In this document: one piece after another, positions 47,149 through 59,372 of the stretch
How the letters are laid out: every line of letters begins with the position of its first letter
Position numbering within the stretch: the stretch's first letter is position 1
Assembly (NCBI RefSeq): GCF_001411555.2
Contig: NC_049907.1
Span: forward strand, 35,423,866 to 35,487,865
DNA length: 64,000 bases
Source: Juglans regia
Lineage: Eukaryota; Streptophyta; Magnoliopsida; Fagales; Juglandaceae
Reading direction: 5' to 3'
The notes under the pieces: generated by a model
What the model was told of the DNA's origin: nothing
Databases searched by the model: none
Seen by the model: only the letters and a program-made list of their open reading frames with translations
Translations under genes and position numbers: made by a program

Positions 47149-49448
47149 ATGTTGCCGCAGAGGAATTTGTGGGTTGCGGTATTATTGATTACAGGAGTTA
47201 TTGGAGCTAATCTCTACACTTTGGAGGGTCTCCCGCGACGAGTTCTCTTGGATACAGATGTTGATACTGATGATATCTTTGCTCTCTTGTACCTCTTGAA
47301 GCAAAACAGGTCAGAGTTAGAGGTGGAGGTGAGTTCATAACGTGTCCTTTCTATCATCACTTGACTGACTTTTTGCTATTTTCAAATGTTGCTCCTAAAC
47401 GATTTTAATGTTAAAACTTTGGCATTTTAATAGTTTATTCTTCACCTGAGCAATACAAGTGATTTCATAGCAAAATGACAACATGTATAATTAACGAGAA
47501 TCTTGCGTATATCAGTAGTTGAAGACGCAGGATTTTCTTGTTATAGATGGCTTTGGTGGAAGTTGCAGCTCATACTTCCCTTTACTTGTTGATAAGCGAT
47601 GACTCGTTCGAATTATTAACGTAATATTGGTCTAAATGCCTTGATGGTTTAGAGTTTAAATAATAGCTGCAGTGAGATGAGATGTCTATAGTTAAATGAC
47701 TAAAGAAAAGATAGTGAATGTGATCAGTAAAACTTGATGCAGGCAGTCACTATCAATGCAAATGCATGGACTGATGCGGGACATTCTGTGAATCAAATCT
47801 ATGACATTCTTTACATGATGGGCCGTGATGACATTGCTGTTGGAGTAGGAGGTGATGGTGGGATACTAGAAGATGGTACAGTTCTCCCCAATGTTGGAGG
47901 GTTTCTTCCTATTATTGAACAGGTGTGAAAAAGTACTCTGTGATCATTGTGAATGCATGATTTGCTAGAAAGATCATAATGTGTAACTTAACCTTACCAC
48001 TTACATAATGTTACTCTTGTTATTATCTGTATGGTTCTAATATTATTATCAATATATCAGGGGATTTCAACTGTAGGATATTGTAGATATAGACAAGCTA
48101 TTCCTGTAGGTTCAAGAGGGCGATTAGATCTTGATGCCAACTATGGAATCAGAAAAGCATTCCTCCCGCAGGTATGGATCTGTACAAGAATCTTGTTCTC
48201 GGATGAGATCTGTACTTATAGTTGGTCTGAATACCCATGAATTACAGCACATTGATGCACTTTTATAATGATACTCTTTATGGACTTCTTGCATGTATAA
48301 GTTGAGAATGGTATATAGAAAAAGAGGTACACTTGACCATCATTTTCTGAATTTTATGACAGCTAGAGTTGATTGTCCTTGCAATCTTTACTAATAACTT
48401 ACTTTTCCTTGTTTATCTATTTGAAGCATGTTGGCTGATAACTCTTCAAATTTTGCAGACAAGGCATTATTTTTCTTTTTTGGGTCTTGGCTGGGGAAGT
48501 TTGTATCGGGTCGTGCCTTGGTACTTCTTAATGTTCATCCGCTAAATTGCTATGCTAGAAGTGCATTCTGTATACACATTGTCCTCCTTCAGCTGGTTCT
48601 GTTAGGATTCAGGAGTCTTTTCGAGCTGTACTGTTGGCCATTCCATTTTAATTAGTTAAAAACTATTTTATATATGCAAAGTCAGCCAGATCAGCTGGAT
48701 GCTTTGAGCTTAAAAAATGATCAAGTTCTTAAGGTTTGATTCTTGGTTTTCATATCGTTTAGCTCACATAATTTGTGATATAATTAGGGGAGAAGGAAGT
48801 ATACACCTCTTGGTCAACCAACTGCTCAGCAAGTTATGATTGAAGAAATATCAGAGGGTCCCATAACTGTATTTCTTATAGGAGCACATACCAATTTTGC
48901 AATTTTCTTAATGAGCAATCCACATCTAAAGAAAAATATCGAGCACATTTATGTCATGGGTGGTGGTGTGAGGTCAAAGAACCCAACTGGTTGTTGTCCA
49001 AAAAATGCTGGCAGCTCATCTTGCGTGCCTCAGCAATGTGGTGACCATGGTAATTTGTACACGGCCTATGCAAGTAATCCTAATGCAGAGTTCAATATGT
49101 TTGGAGATCCTTTTGCTGCATACCAGGTAATGCACTTCCTAGTGACAGATCATCATATCAGAAAGTGGTTGCATTTGACAATGATTCCTTTTCTTTTAGG
49201 TTTTTCACTCTGGCATTCCCATCACACTTGTTCCACTGGATGCAACGGACACTATCCCAATTAGTGAGAAGTTCTTTGACACATTTGAGCAGAATCAGAA
49301 TACGTACGAGGCACAATACTGCTTCCAGTCATTGAAAATAAGTCGTGATACATGGTTTGGCAACCAATTCTATACGGTAATTTCTTCCTATTATGAATTC
49401 AAATACATACACACCTACTCTAATTTTCATCTCCTACAGGAGTTGAAG

Positions 49449-49486
<38 letters not shown>

Positions 49487-52400
49487 ACATGAATTTGATT
49501 ATTTGCAGAGCTATTTTATGTGGGACTCCTTAGCAGCTGGTGTGGCCACTTCAATCATGCTTAACTCTCATGACAACCATGATGGGGAAAATGAATTTGC
49601 TGAAATGGAGTATATGAATATTACTGTAGTTACTTCAAACAAACCTTATGGGATGCATGATGGCTCTAATCCATTCTTTGATGACCGCCGAGCTCCCAAG
49701 TTTAACTTAAAAAAAGGTGGAGTACATAGTGGTCATGTTCAGACTGGACTTCGAGATCCTTTCTGCATTGTGAAGAATGGGAAGGGAAAATGCCAGGTAT
49801 TAGATTGCTTAATCTTGTAACATTCAAGAGACAACTTTTTCACCAATTAAAGTCATTTTCTACCACATATCACTCACCAAAGCTTAATTTGCTTCTTTAC
49901 CTTCATAAATCTGCTTATTTGCTAAGAGGATGCATACACATATACATGTTAGTACTGAAACTCGGGCTGAACTGTAGTTTTCTTCATATGTAGAGAACTA
50001 ATAAGATTGTAAGATTGATTTGAATTGTGTTTTGTGTTGTTCGAATGTTCATGTGCAATCTATTGCAGGATGGTTATACAGCAGAAGTAACTGGTCCGGA
50101 GGCAGTACGTGTGCTAGTTGCTACAAAAGCCAAACCTAGCCAGGAGACAAACAGTTTACTAGACACAGAATTTTATAAGAGCTTCTTGAGTGTAAGTTTT
50201 TCTATAACGCCCTAGTCTCGGAGAGTTAGCTTCTGTTATCTAAAATCATCTCCAATAACACAATTATATATACTTCAAAAATTCCATAAAATATTAACTT
50301 ATTTGTTCAAAACAAATATTCATGTTCCTTCACATGGACACCAAAGAAATACCTCAATAAAATAAATTAAAATCTTCACAAAGAGTCGGAAATATCCATG
50401 ACTCAAAATACCTAAATAACATAAAATAATAAATCTACTAAATATGACTCTCTAATAAATACTTGTACCCTTTGGCACTTATTTCTCTATGATTATCAAA
50501 CCTTTCTAACACTTCCTACTTTTGATTTCTAACTGAACCATCAAAATTATCTAAAAAATATTATGGAGATAAGGGGTGAATTATCAACAATTTAGTAAGC
50601 TGACAACATATACTAGTATGTAAGCATGAGCATTTACAAAATTCAGAATGTAAAACAAAACATTTATATTTTCAGAATATAGAATCAGGACATGTTATCA
50701 AAAATATCAGAGCTAAAATTCAGAAATATTTTTATTCAAAATTCATTTGGTATAGCATAATTGAAACATCACATTAGAACATAATTTCATGTTTAACCCC
50801 CATGGTAGGCTTGTGCAAACCCTGACAGCCAATCGAGCAGAAATAGAATGTGAAATCTTTCCTTTATTATTTTCGGAGCCTCGAGTGTGCACACAAGAAA
50901 GACAATGCAGAAAATCACTTTGTTTCCAAAGTGGGTGCACCAGAAACAGAAAAGCTGGTACCAACCCGACATCCACTTAATATTCACCTAAAACAATTAC
51001 AGCTCAATCACAAGTCTATTTAAAAAAATAAGCCCAAATTGAAATATCTGTCCGAATGTTAAAAGTCAAGTCCATCACAATTCAATAAGTATTCTGCCAA
51101 GGTTTGACTAAAACGGTAGTAATGTAAAAAAAAAATAAAAATTATTTGAAAAGGGTTCTTCAGTTGCCTTACAAAATCACGTGACAATAGGGCTTAATGG
51201 CATTTCTTTGTAAATAACACTACAACTAAGGTTATTCTACAAAGTAGCTCACGTCGGGATCGTGGTGGTGAAGTCCGGGCAGTGATTGGCGGCAACTACG
51301 TGGAGGAGAATTTTCACTGAAAACACAAGGCTATGGCAATGAGGCTCTTCTTGCGATGTAGCAGCTTGCTGCTGTTCCATGTGACCGAGGAGGAGGGAAG
51401 GAGGTTTCTGGTTGTTAACGTGGCGACGGTTGCTTCCTAGACGTGGACTTTGGCTACGACGTGGGTTTGGGCAAATCTTCGTGTGGGGACGTGATGGCCG
51501 CGAGGTGTGGAAAAAAAATGGTAGTTGTGGAGGAGTTTTACTGAAGAACTCAAGGTCGCGGCAACCCTAGGTTGGAAGAGAAAAGAAAATTAAGGTTTGC
51601 ATGAAGTGCCGATTACGTGAGTATTTATACATGCACTAATGTCGTGAACCCTAGAGGGATGGAGACGTGCATGGAGTGGAGACTGATGTTGGTTCTCACG
51701 GGCTTGGGTTTTGGGCGTGCAAGGTTTGGGCTTTTTCCTTGAGTTTTGGGCCTCGATTCAACCTCTAAAATAATTTGACTTGTCCTACAAATTTCTTGGC
51801 CCATAAAAAGATTCTACCTAATTCAAAAATATTTAATGATTTTAACTTAATTAGCAAGCCAAATAAAATTCGATATCCGTCAAAATAAAATTCGGATCCG
51901 TAGTCTATTCCAAAAATTACTCGTTAATCTCAAATGGGCTTTTCATACGTATAAATCCAAAAAATTTTAGAAAGCTCCGGGTGTTACATTATCTATATGC
52001 CTCTTGTCTCCATAATTTTTTAAATCTGTGTCATTGAACACTGATTTATTGGTTTACACTAGAAAATGCTTGCACACACGCAAAACACAGTTTCATGTAT
52101 AGTTGATGTCTACCTGGAGTACTTCCATGCTTTTGTTGTGGTTGTCGTACATCCTTTTAATGGAATGTATTCTTTCTTGCAGACTCTAAACCGACCTCAA
52201 CATACTGGGAGATTTAGTTTTAGGTCTCAATTTCCTTACTACAAAGAAGTACTTTACAAACCAGATTTTGGATCTAAAACACTTGGCAAACCTGTTGTTT
52301 TTGACATGGATATGAGTGCAGGAGATTTTCTAGCTCTGTTTTACCTCCTAAAAGTACCTGTGGAAGTGATCAACCTCAAGGTAAAGTTATCTTTTTAGCT

Positions 52401-54629
52401 TTTGTTTGTCACACCATTCCAACGATTTGTAACTTGAGAACTCAGTACAGTTATAATTTCTATACCACGAATCATTCAAAACACAACGCACAAAATGCAA
52501 CATATCTTCGATCCAAGTAGAAATGGAAACTAGTTTTGTGGCAAATTTTCAACTATATCAACAAAAAGTAATTTTAATGTGCATTGTCTTTCTTCTATCA
52601 TCCAGGCTATAATTGTAAGCCCAACTGGTTGGGCTAATGCTGCTACAATAGATGTCATTTATGATTTACTTCATATGATGGGGCGTGATGATATTCAAGT
52701 TGGTCTTGGAGACTTATTTGCAATGAATCAGTCTGATCCGAGCTTTTCAGCTGTTGGAGACTGCAAATACATTAAGGCCATCCCACATGGCAGTGGTGGA
52801 TTTCTTGACTCTGACACTCTCTATGGTCTTGCTCGTACTTTGCCACGAAGCCCTAGAAGGTACTAAATTGAGAACTTCCTACAAATCAATATGTACAAGG
52901 GCTATGTTTTGTTTGAGGTGTATTCATTTGATACACAGATTCTCGAGTGGAATGCTAAATGCTATCTTTTTGCTCAAAAAAAAAAAAAAACTGAATGTCA
53001 ATTACATTGTCTGCTTTTATTTCAAGGAGGAAGACAACCGATTGAATAATGATCTCTTGGGCTGCCCAATCTTATACACCCTCGTGCAGTTACATTCTTC
53101 ATCATATTAAGCATCTTATATTTTTGTGCAGCATTAAGATATTCCACATAAATGAATAACAGACTCTCATCTTTATAATTGACAAAGTGCAAAGACTTAA
53201 CATTGATGTACTTTATTAGCCGAAGAAGATGAGACTTGAGAAGATTGATTAGTCTGGGACTAAAATCTCGAGTTCTGTAACAGGTATACGGCTGAGAATT
53301 CTGTGAAATATGGAGCTCCTCGGGACACTGATCACCCTGAGCGCAGACAGCCACTAGCATTGGAAGTTTGGAAGTCTGTAGTGAAATCACTCGACCAAGG
53401 ATCTAAGGTCACCATACTGACCAATGGACCCCTGACTAATCTTGCCAAAATTATTTTATCAGAGAAAAATACTACCTCTCTTATTCAGGTAAGTGAGGAT
53501 TTTTATTTTTTTTTTTTTTTGGTTATTGGGTATTTAATCGTTAATCTCTTATGCAAATTGGGTGGGAAAAGGAGTTACACTCCAGTTTCCACCCAAAATC
53601 TTTACCAAAACATGATTTAGATCTCCAGATCAAGCATGCTGTTCTGACCAAATTATGCAAGTGCTGTACTGCTGAACTTGATAATAAACCAAAACTTGCT
53701 TTGTTTATTATGTTATAAATTTGAAAAATTCGATAATGTGCATATGATATTGACATAAAATGATTATAAATCTCACTGCAGGATGTTTATATAGTTGGAG
53801 GACACATCTACCATGGTCACACGAACAAAGGAAATGTCTTTAGTGTTCCTTCCAATGAATATGCAGAATTCAATATGTTTCTTGACCCTGTGGCTGCAAA
53901 GACGGTCTTTGATTCGGAACTCAATATCACGCTCATTCCACTTGGCATCCAGCGTAGCGTTGCTTCATTTCCAAGGCTCTTAGAAAAGTTTCAGGACATA
54001 AAAAGGACAGATGAAGCTAAGTTCGCCCGCCGTTTGCTGACAAGGCTATACCGCTTGCAACAAATCGACATTAGATATCAACATATGGTAAAGTCATGAA
54101 TCTAAGAACTTAATTAGTTTTCCAAGGCTTCATAGTAAAGTTAGTATATGCTGTGAACATAATTGCATTCTCATGCATGCATGTACAATGAATGCAGCAT
54201 GTCCTCTAGGTGATTTTGATGAGAGTCTTTGGTTTCTTCAATTTTGAACTTCCTGCAAAGGATTTAAAATATTGTATGAATAGGATGATTTCGTTTCCAT
54301 TGCTTTAGCTGCTGATAATGAATGCTATTCTGGTGCAGGATACATTCTTCGGGGAAATCCTTGGTGCAGTAGCACTGGCTGGTGATCATTCCACTTTGAA
54401 GCCAACTTCGCGAGTGAAGCCCATCAAAGTCTTTGCTGAAGGTGTTGAATCCAAAGATGGACAGACCGTGATTGATAAAAAACAAGGAAAATTGGTTAAA
54501 ATATTGAAAAATGTTAACCCCACAGCGTATTACCATCTATTTGCAAATCAGCTTGGAAATTCGAAGCAGTCTGCTGTGATAGGAAGTTTTGATGACCAGA
54601 GAAGAATGTGGAGTACACCATCAACATAA
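47149..54629 (+). CDS. NSH3: Secreted nucleoside hydrolase with two tandem domains (NSH3-type)
   Basis: Inosine/uridine-preferring nucleoside hydrolase; Arabidopsis NSH3 splits inosine and adenosine in the cell wall into base and ribose. Exons: 47149-47328, 47743-47922, 48061-48171, 48788-49126, 49200-49376, 49509-49796, 50069-50191, 52183-52380, 52606-52859, 53284-53488, 53782-54087, 54339-54629. All are in phase, giving 883 residues, close to the Arabidopsis length. Residues 5-22 form a signal peptide. Domain 1 has the metal/ribose cluster DTDVDTDD (35-42), [22 protein letters not shown] and MWDSLAAG. Domain 2 (from about 467) has DMDMSAGD (507-514), [13 protein letters not shown] and [11 protein letters not shown], but lacks part of the Asp cluster. 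Exon 7/8 intron holds an antisense solo LTR. The order after the ERD6-like and small gene matches At5g18860. Apparently intact. Confidence 0.93.
49451..49483. repeat. TA microsatellite in NSH3 intron 5
   Basis: About 16 TA units, 25 bp before the acceptor of exon 6 (49509). Length variation here could affect branch-point spacing. Confidence 0.85.
50203..51988 (-). mobile_element. Solo LTR (1.79 kb), antisense in NSH3 intron 7
   Basis: On the minus strand it starts TGTAACACCCGGAGC and ends CTAGGGCGTTATA (mutated from TACA), with candidate 5-bp duplications TTTTC (50198-50202) and TTATC (51989-51993), one mismatch. A TATA-like TATAAATACTC occurs near 51625. The sequence is unlike the flanking intron and is much more GC-rich in 51240-51740. 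No internal genes, so it is a recombined solo LTR, or possibly a non-autonomous element. Confidence 0.75.
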
Positions 54630-54960
54630 CCTGAGTTTTCTTCAAGGCGATGGGTTAATTATTCTTTGACAACAGGAATTTTTTTTCGTCTTCTTGATAT
54701 ACAGCTGCTTCGCAGTTTCACATATACAAAAAAATAAAATAAAATAAACAGCATTTCCATTTGTATTGCTGATATTCTTCAGAGAAATTTTTACAATATC
54801 ACGTTTCATGTAGGAACTGGTCATTATGCTTTGTAGTCAGTTCCGTGAAAGCAACATTCACACAGTTGTTCTTTTTCTTAATCCTTGTTGAAGCAAATTA
54901 ATTGTTCATTGTCTATAGTTTCTATAGTTCATTATCCATCCCCAAAATTTGTAAATGAAC
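54630..54960 (+). other. NSH3 3' untranslated region (approximate)
   Basis: Follows the TAA stop. AAAATAAAATAAAATAAA near 54729-54746 could supply poly(A) signals. The end is not determined. Confidence 0.35.
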
Positions 54961-55388
54961 AAATAATCAGCAATAAATCTCACAATATTAGTTGGGGACG
55001 CCAATTCTGTTTAGAAGAATGACCACCTTCTCTTCTATCATTTGAGTAGAAAAGAATGCAAACAAAAACAAACCGCTGGATTTGTGAAACTTAGTTTATT
55101 CTTGTGTTGGCCCGATTCGATAATCCAACCCAACAAAGATTCGTTATGATTTTTTTGGTGGAATTTCAATGAAGCTTGGGCCATCAAGTGCAGACTTGGG
55201 CCAGGCCGGAGAAACTTTTTGACCCAATTTGTGACTAGAGAAACACCAGATATAAAGTTTGTTCGATATTCATATGGCAAGTTGCTCGAGTAAAGCTAAG
55301 ACAAAGAGTTCGCTCGACACTCGCTCGAACGAATTTCAGATATAGAGTTTACTTGTTCGAGCAAATAACCCAAAAACCGTGAAATTAA
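54961..55388. other. Intergenic, no feature recognised
   Basis: Mixed composition with GCTCGA/TCGAGC-containing pieces near 55280-55365. No gene or repeat boundary supported. Confidence 0.35.
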
Positions 55389-55752
55389 GGGTCCGTTTGG
55401 AAACATAATTGTTATCAGGTATTCTCAAATATTTCATTTCCAAACATCATTCAAACACAAAATGTTTTTCAACTCCAAATCTTTAACTTTTCATCTAATC
55501 ATTACCTAATTATTACAACTTTTTTAAACTTAAAAATAAAACACAAAAAAACAGTACAACTTTTTCAAATTCAAAACAAAAATAATATTTAAATAGTTTT
55601 TTAACTTTATAATATTTTTATTCAACTTTCTCTTTTTCATTTTCCAAAACTCAATAAATATTTTAACTCAAACTATTTCATTACTATTCACAAACTATTT
55701 TACTATTATTCATGAATATTCTAAAATATTCTTACAGTATCTAGATGAGTCC
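55389..55752. mobile_element. Probable Tourist-type MITE (GGGTCCGTTTGG)
   Basis: Starts GGGTCCGTTTGGAAAC after TAA and ends CTAGATGAGTCC before TAA. The inverted repeats are degenerate. The interior is AT-rich with repeated TATTCA/CAACTTT motifs typical of this family in trees. Confidence 0.5.
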
Positions 55753-57520
55753 TAACGTTTCCACCATACAATCCTATATATATGTTTATTATGAATAGTA
55801 TGGTCGTTTTGAGCATTGTAATTTTGTCCCAAAGTTTATTTTATCATTCATCAATATAATAAAATTCTCTATATCTCCGTGAACGTAGGCACGTTGCTGA
55901 ATTACAAATGAAATGAGTTAGTTTTTAAAAATTTGTGTTTGGATGTAGAAGTGAAATGAGATTGTTTTAACTTTTTTTGAGATTTGATAGTAGTGGATCC
56001 TACCAATTATTGCATAGTATTTGTAATAATTGAAGATTATTTATAAATATATTTTATATTAACTAATAGCAATTAATAAATTACATACCCATAAAAATAT
56101 TAAAATCACAAATTAATACAATTATATTTTCCAAAATTTATATTATTAAAAAATTCCAAAAAATCTAAATTTTTATTATAATAAATATCATTCAATTACA
56201 TAATAGAAAATTTCGTACCTTATTTTTTCCCAAAACCCATTATTTCGTTGAAATATTATAAGTTTTGGGTGGGTCCAAAGAAAATTCGAGCATTATCTTC
56301 GCATTACCGCGAAGAAAATTTATCTGTTGTTTATATTGGAAAAAATTATATACATGTCCAAGCCCATGCATAAACAGTATTACCATTATGATTGGGAATA
56401 TTAGATGTTGAACTTCTTAATGTTAGCTTATTCCAATTTTATTCAATTATCCAATATGTGAACAAAGTTTATGAAATACCAATTATCCGGGAGAAATTTG
56501 TGGGTTGGATTTTTGTTTTAAGCACTGCTAGGCTACAACCTAGCATATATCACTGGGAGTGTCTTTTATTTTTTTAAGTATATTTTTTAATCATTAAGTA
56601 GAAGAATGTGCGGTCAACCCCAGCGGTAAAGTTTGGGCGGCATACTAACTTTATTTTTTTACTTTTTCTTTTTTGGATAGAAAATATTACTGAGACGTTA
56701 GAACTCGTGATATTCACTTTATACACTATAGTGAAATTATGTGAAATAATATGAGATGATTTTATTTTGGCCGTTTAGATATGCAAATACTATTTCCTTA
56801 CAAACAATGTGAAATGAAGTGAGATGGTTTCAATATCAATTGTTTGTTTGCTTTTACTTTTCTGTTAATGATTTCACAACACAAAACAATATGCCTGTGC
56901 ATAGGTATGAGGATTTTGCTCCCCGCTGTCCAATTTTCTATCCTGCATTTTGTGATCAACAGTTTGAAGATATTCGCCTATAATTGGTTGAAGTTTTCCC
57001 AGGGATTTGTGAAGCTTTTTGGTTGCTTTGAGCATTACCATGTACCTAGCTTTTATTCCATTTTCAGGAACCACATCTATCTGTTCTTAATTTCTAGCAT
57101 TTCTTCGTATCTCTGTTTTCTCTTATTCCTTTGCATGTTCTGGTTTTTAAACCTACTTTAATATCGTTCCCTGTTGTCTTGTCAAAAAAGTTTTCCATTT
57201 CGTACTTTCTTCGCCATCACCATACGAGAATGATTTGCATCTCTGCCTATCACCCAGAGAGAGAGAGAGAGAGAATTCAAAAAACGAAACAGGGCAAGAT
57301 GATGAGATGATTGGAAGGCGTCCTGACTTTTGCTTATGCCTATTCTCAAACAAGCCACGGATGGAAAAATAGAGTATCATATTCTGCCACTAATTTCCAC
57401 GTTTCAGTCCACAGTCTGTGGCCATAGGGAGCGACAGCAACAATATCACGATTGACTTTAAAGACTCGTATCTTTGCAAATGGACTCATCTTCCTGTGTC
57501 CCTATAATTTTAAAGGGTGC
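55753..57520. other. Intergenic with MITE remnants
   Basis: Pieces of the GAGATG/GTTTGGAT family near 55940-55990 and 56740-56840, a partial family B core near 56570-56655, and a GA run at 57256-57274. Open frames such as 56844-57161 show no domain. Confidence 0.4.
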
Positions 57521-57745
57521 GGCTACTCTGCCGCCCCATCTTAACCGTTGGGCGGTAAAGTAGGTTTTTTTTTTTTTTTATATTTTTTTAATATATTTAA
57601 ATATATTTAAAAAATAAAAAAATATATCAATACATTTAAAATTATTTTTTTAATTATTAAATAAAAAATAATAATAATAAAAAAATAAAAAAAAAATAAG
57701 CGGTCAAATAGAAGTGTCAAATAAAGTGGGCATAGTAGTATTTTT
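57521..57745. mobile_element. AT-rich MITE, family B copy
   Basis: GC-richer left end (GTGCGGCTACTCTGCCGCCCC) and right end (GTGGGCATAGTAGTATTTTT, complement ATACTACTATGCCCAC) bracket long A/T runs with the family core in reverse (AATTATTTTTTTAATTATT). Confidence 0.5.
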
Positions 57746-57887
57746 CAATTTAAAAAACGTATCTGGTTGTGCATTTGAATTCATCATTACTACCCATTGG
57801 TTTCCATCATTCTCTTTTTATGCCAACTAAGGACTGCACTGGATCACTAAAAAAAAAAAACAAAAATTGGGACTAACAACACGGAGA

Positions 57888-57975
57888 ATTGCTGCCCCGT
57901 TTGGATTTAGATATGAGATGAGATGGTTTGTGAATAGTAATGAGATTTGTGAGTTAAAATTTGTAAATAGTAGCA
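57888..57975. mobile_element. Fragment of a GTTTGGATT-type MITE
   Basis: GCCCCGTTTGGATTTAGATA followed by GAGATGAGATGGTTTGTGAATAGTAATGAG, the common left end of a tree Tourist-type MITE; the right end is absent. Confidence 0.5.
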
Positions 57976-58029
57976 GTAAACTGCCAAATTAAAGAGAACC
58001 ACCAAATTCATCTCCCACTCTCACAATGA

Positions 58030-58208
58030 AAAGTAACACTTGGATGGAAAGCTTTCTTTTCATTCATACAAGCACAGGCTTATTATTAGTTAAAGAGAAC
58101 CATAAAGTAACAAGTATTATTGTTCACATGAACTGACATAAAAAGCTTCCCTACAACAAACTTCCAGATTAGACAAGCTCTTCCACCAATTCGGTAACCT
58201 CAGAAACT
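58030..58208 (-). other. 3' untranslated region of the AHP gene (approximate)
   Basis: Sequence just past the TAG stop on the minus strand, less AT-rich than the DNA beyond 58000; end not determined. Confidence 0.35.
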
Positions 58209-59372
58209 CTATTCTGTCTTAGGAACTGACCCACCAGCGGCTACTATTTGTTTCTCCATCTGCAATCATCAAAATCTTTTTAGTTTTGCAGACCAAAAGT
58301 ATTAAGTATATGACAGACATTTAGGTATCCGTACAAAAAAACAGTATTATTAATAATAGTTTACAACAATCGATAATCTTAAAGCAAAGTCTATTCTTCT
58401 TACCTTGAATAGGGTCTCAACCTTGTTCTTCACATTGTAGTACTCTTGCTTGACTTCTTGCAGAGATCTCAGGCACCTGAAAAACCCAACATCCTCTTTG
58501 TTACAAAAACATCTTCATTTTCCAAATTTCAGATTTCATTGATGATAAAGGGAGAAAAAAGAAAGATGTTTATGTGACATTGAGTAGAATGATAACTTAC
58601 CCTTCCAAGCTCTGTTCCTCACAGAAGCTGCGGAAAGCAACGCAGGCATTTTTGAGTCTCAGTGCACCCACGCTGATGAGCAGGCAGAAAACCCATTTGT
58701 TAATTAAACAAAGGACGACTAATATATAATCTACTAGTCTGATAATATTGTGCATTTCGTAGTTTCATATAAATTTGTGTACCTGGCACTGCTTCCCTTC
58801 AATTGGTGAACATATCCATCAACCGTTTTGAAATCTACACTCTGCTGATCTCTGAACATAGAAAAATAATTATAAAGGAAAAAACCCAAGAACAAAGAAA
58901 TAAACTTTCCTACCAAACGCGAGGAATCCAAAACAAGAAATCCCAGAAGAAAAGAAAAAAAGAAGAAGAAGAAATTCAAGAGGACTATGACAGAGAAGTT
59001 GGATCCTCACAAAGCTCCGGTGATATCATTAAGAAGCTTCTCAGAATCTTCAAAGAAAAGAGAGACAACTTCAACAAGGAAACCTGGGTCGCTCTCGTCT
59101 TGAAGTTTCTGAAGCTGTGAAAATTGATCATCCAGGATCCCCTTATCTCACAAATAAAACCCACATAATCAGAACTAACACGTAGAGGGAAGGAAAAAAA
59201 CAAGAAAGCAAATACAGACCAACAGATCAGGTAGACCAGAGCAACAAAACAAAACATAAAACACACACCCATAAAGATTTGCTCATAAATTTACGATTTT
59301 TCTGCGGTTTACCTCCGTAAGCAAGGACTTAGTGTAGTCCACCAACCGTCTCTGCAGCTGACCCACCTCCAT
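58209..59372 (-). CDS. AHP1: Histidine-containing phosphotransfer protein (AHP1-like)
   Basis: Shuttles phosphoryl groups from cytokinin receptor kinases to response regulators, moving between cytosol and nucleus. Exons on the minus strand: 59372-59313, 59141-59011, 58851-58783, 58672-58601, 58476-58404, 58259-58209; phases agree throughout, 151 residues (Arabidopsis AHP1 is of similar size). The start [20 protein letters not shown] is followed by [17 protein letters not shown] and the HPt core. The phospho-acceptor is His79 in [13 protein letters not shown], so it is a true HPt and not an AHP6-like pseudo-HPt. C-terminal part: [20 protein letters not shown] and a short tail [14 protein letters not shown]. 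The six-exon layout is usual for the family. Which AHP paralogue it equals is inferred from sequence only; position gives no Arabidopsis match. Confidence 0.93.
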
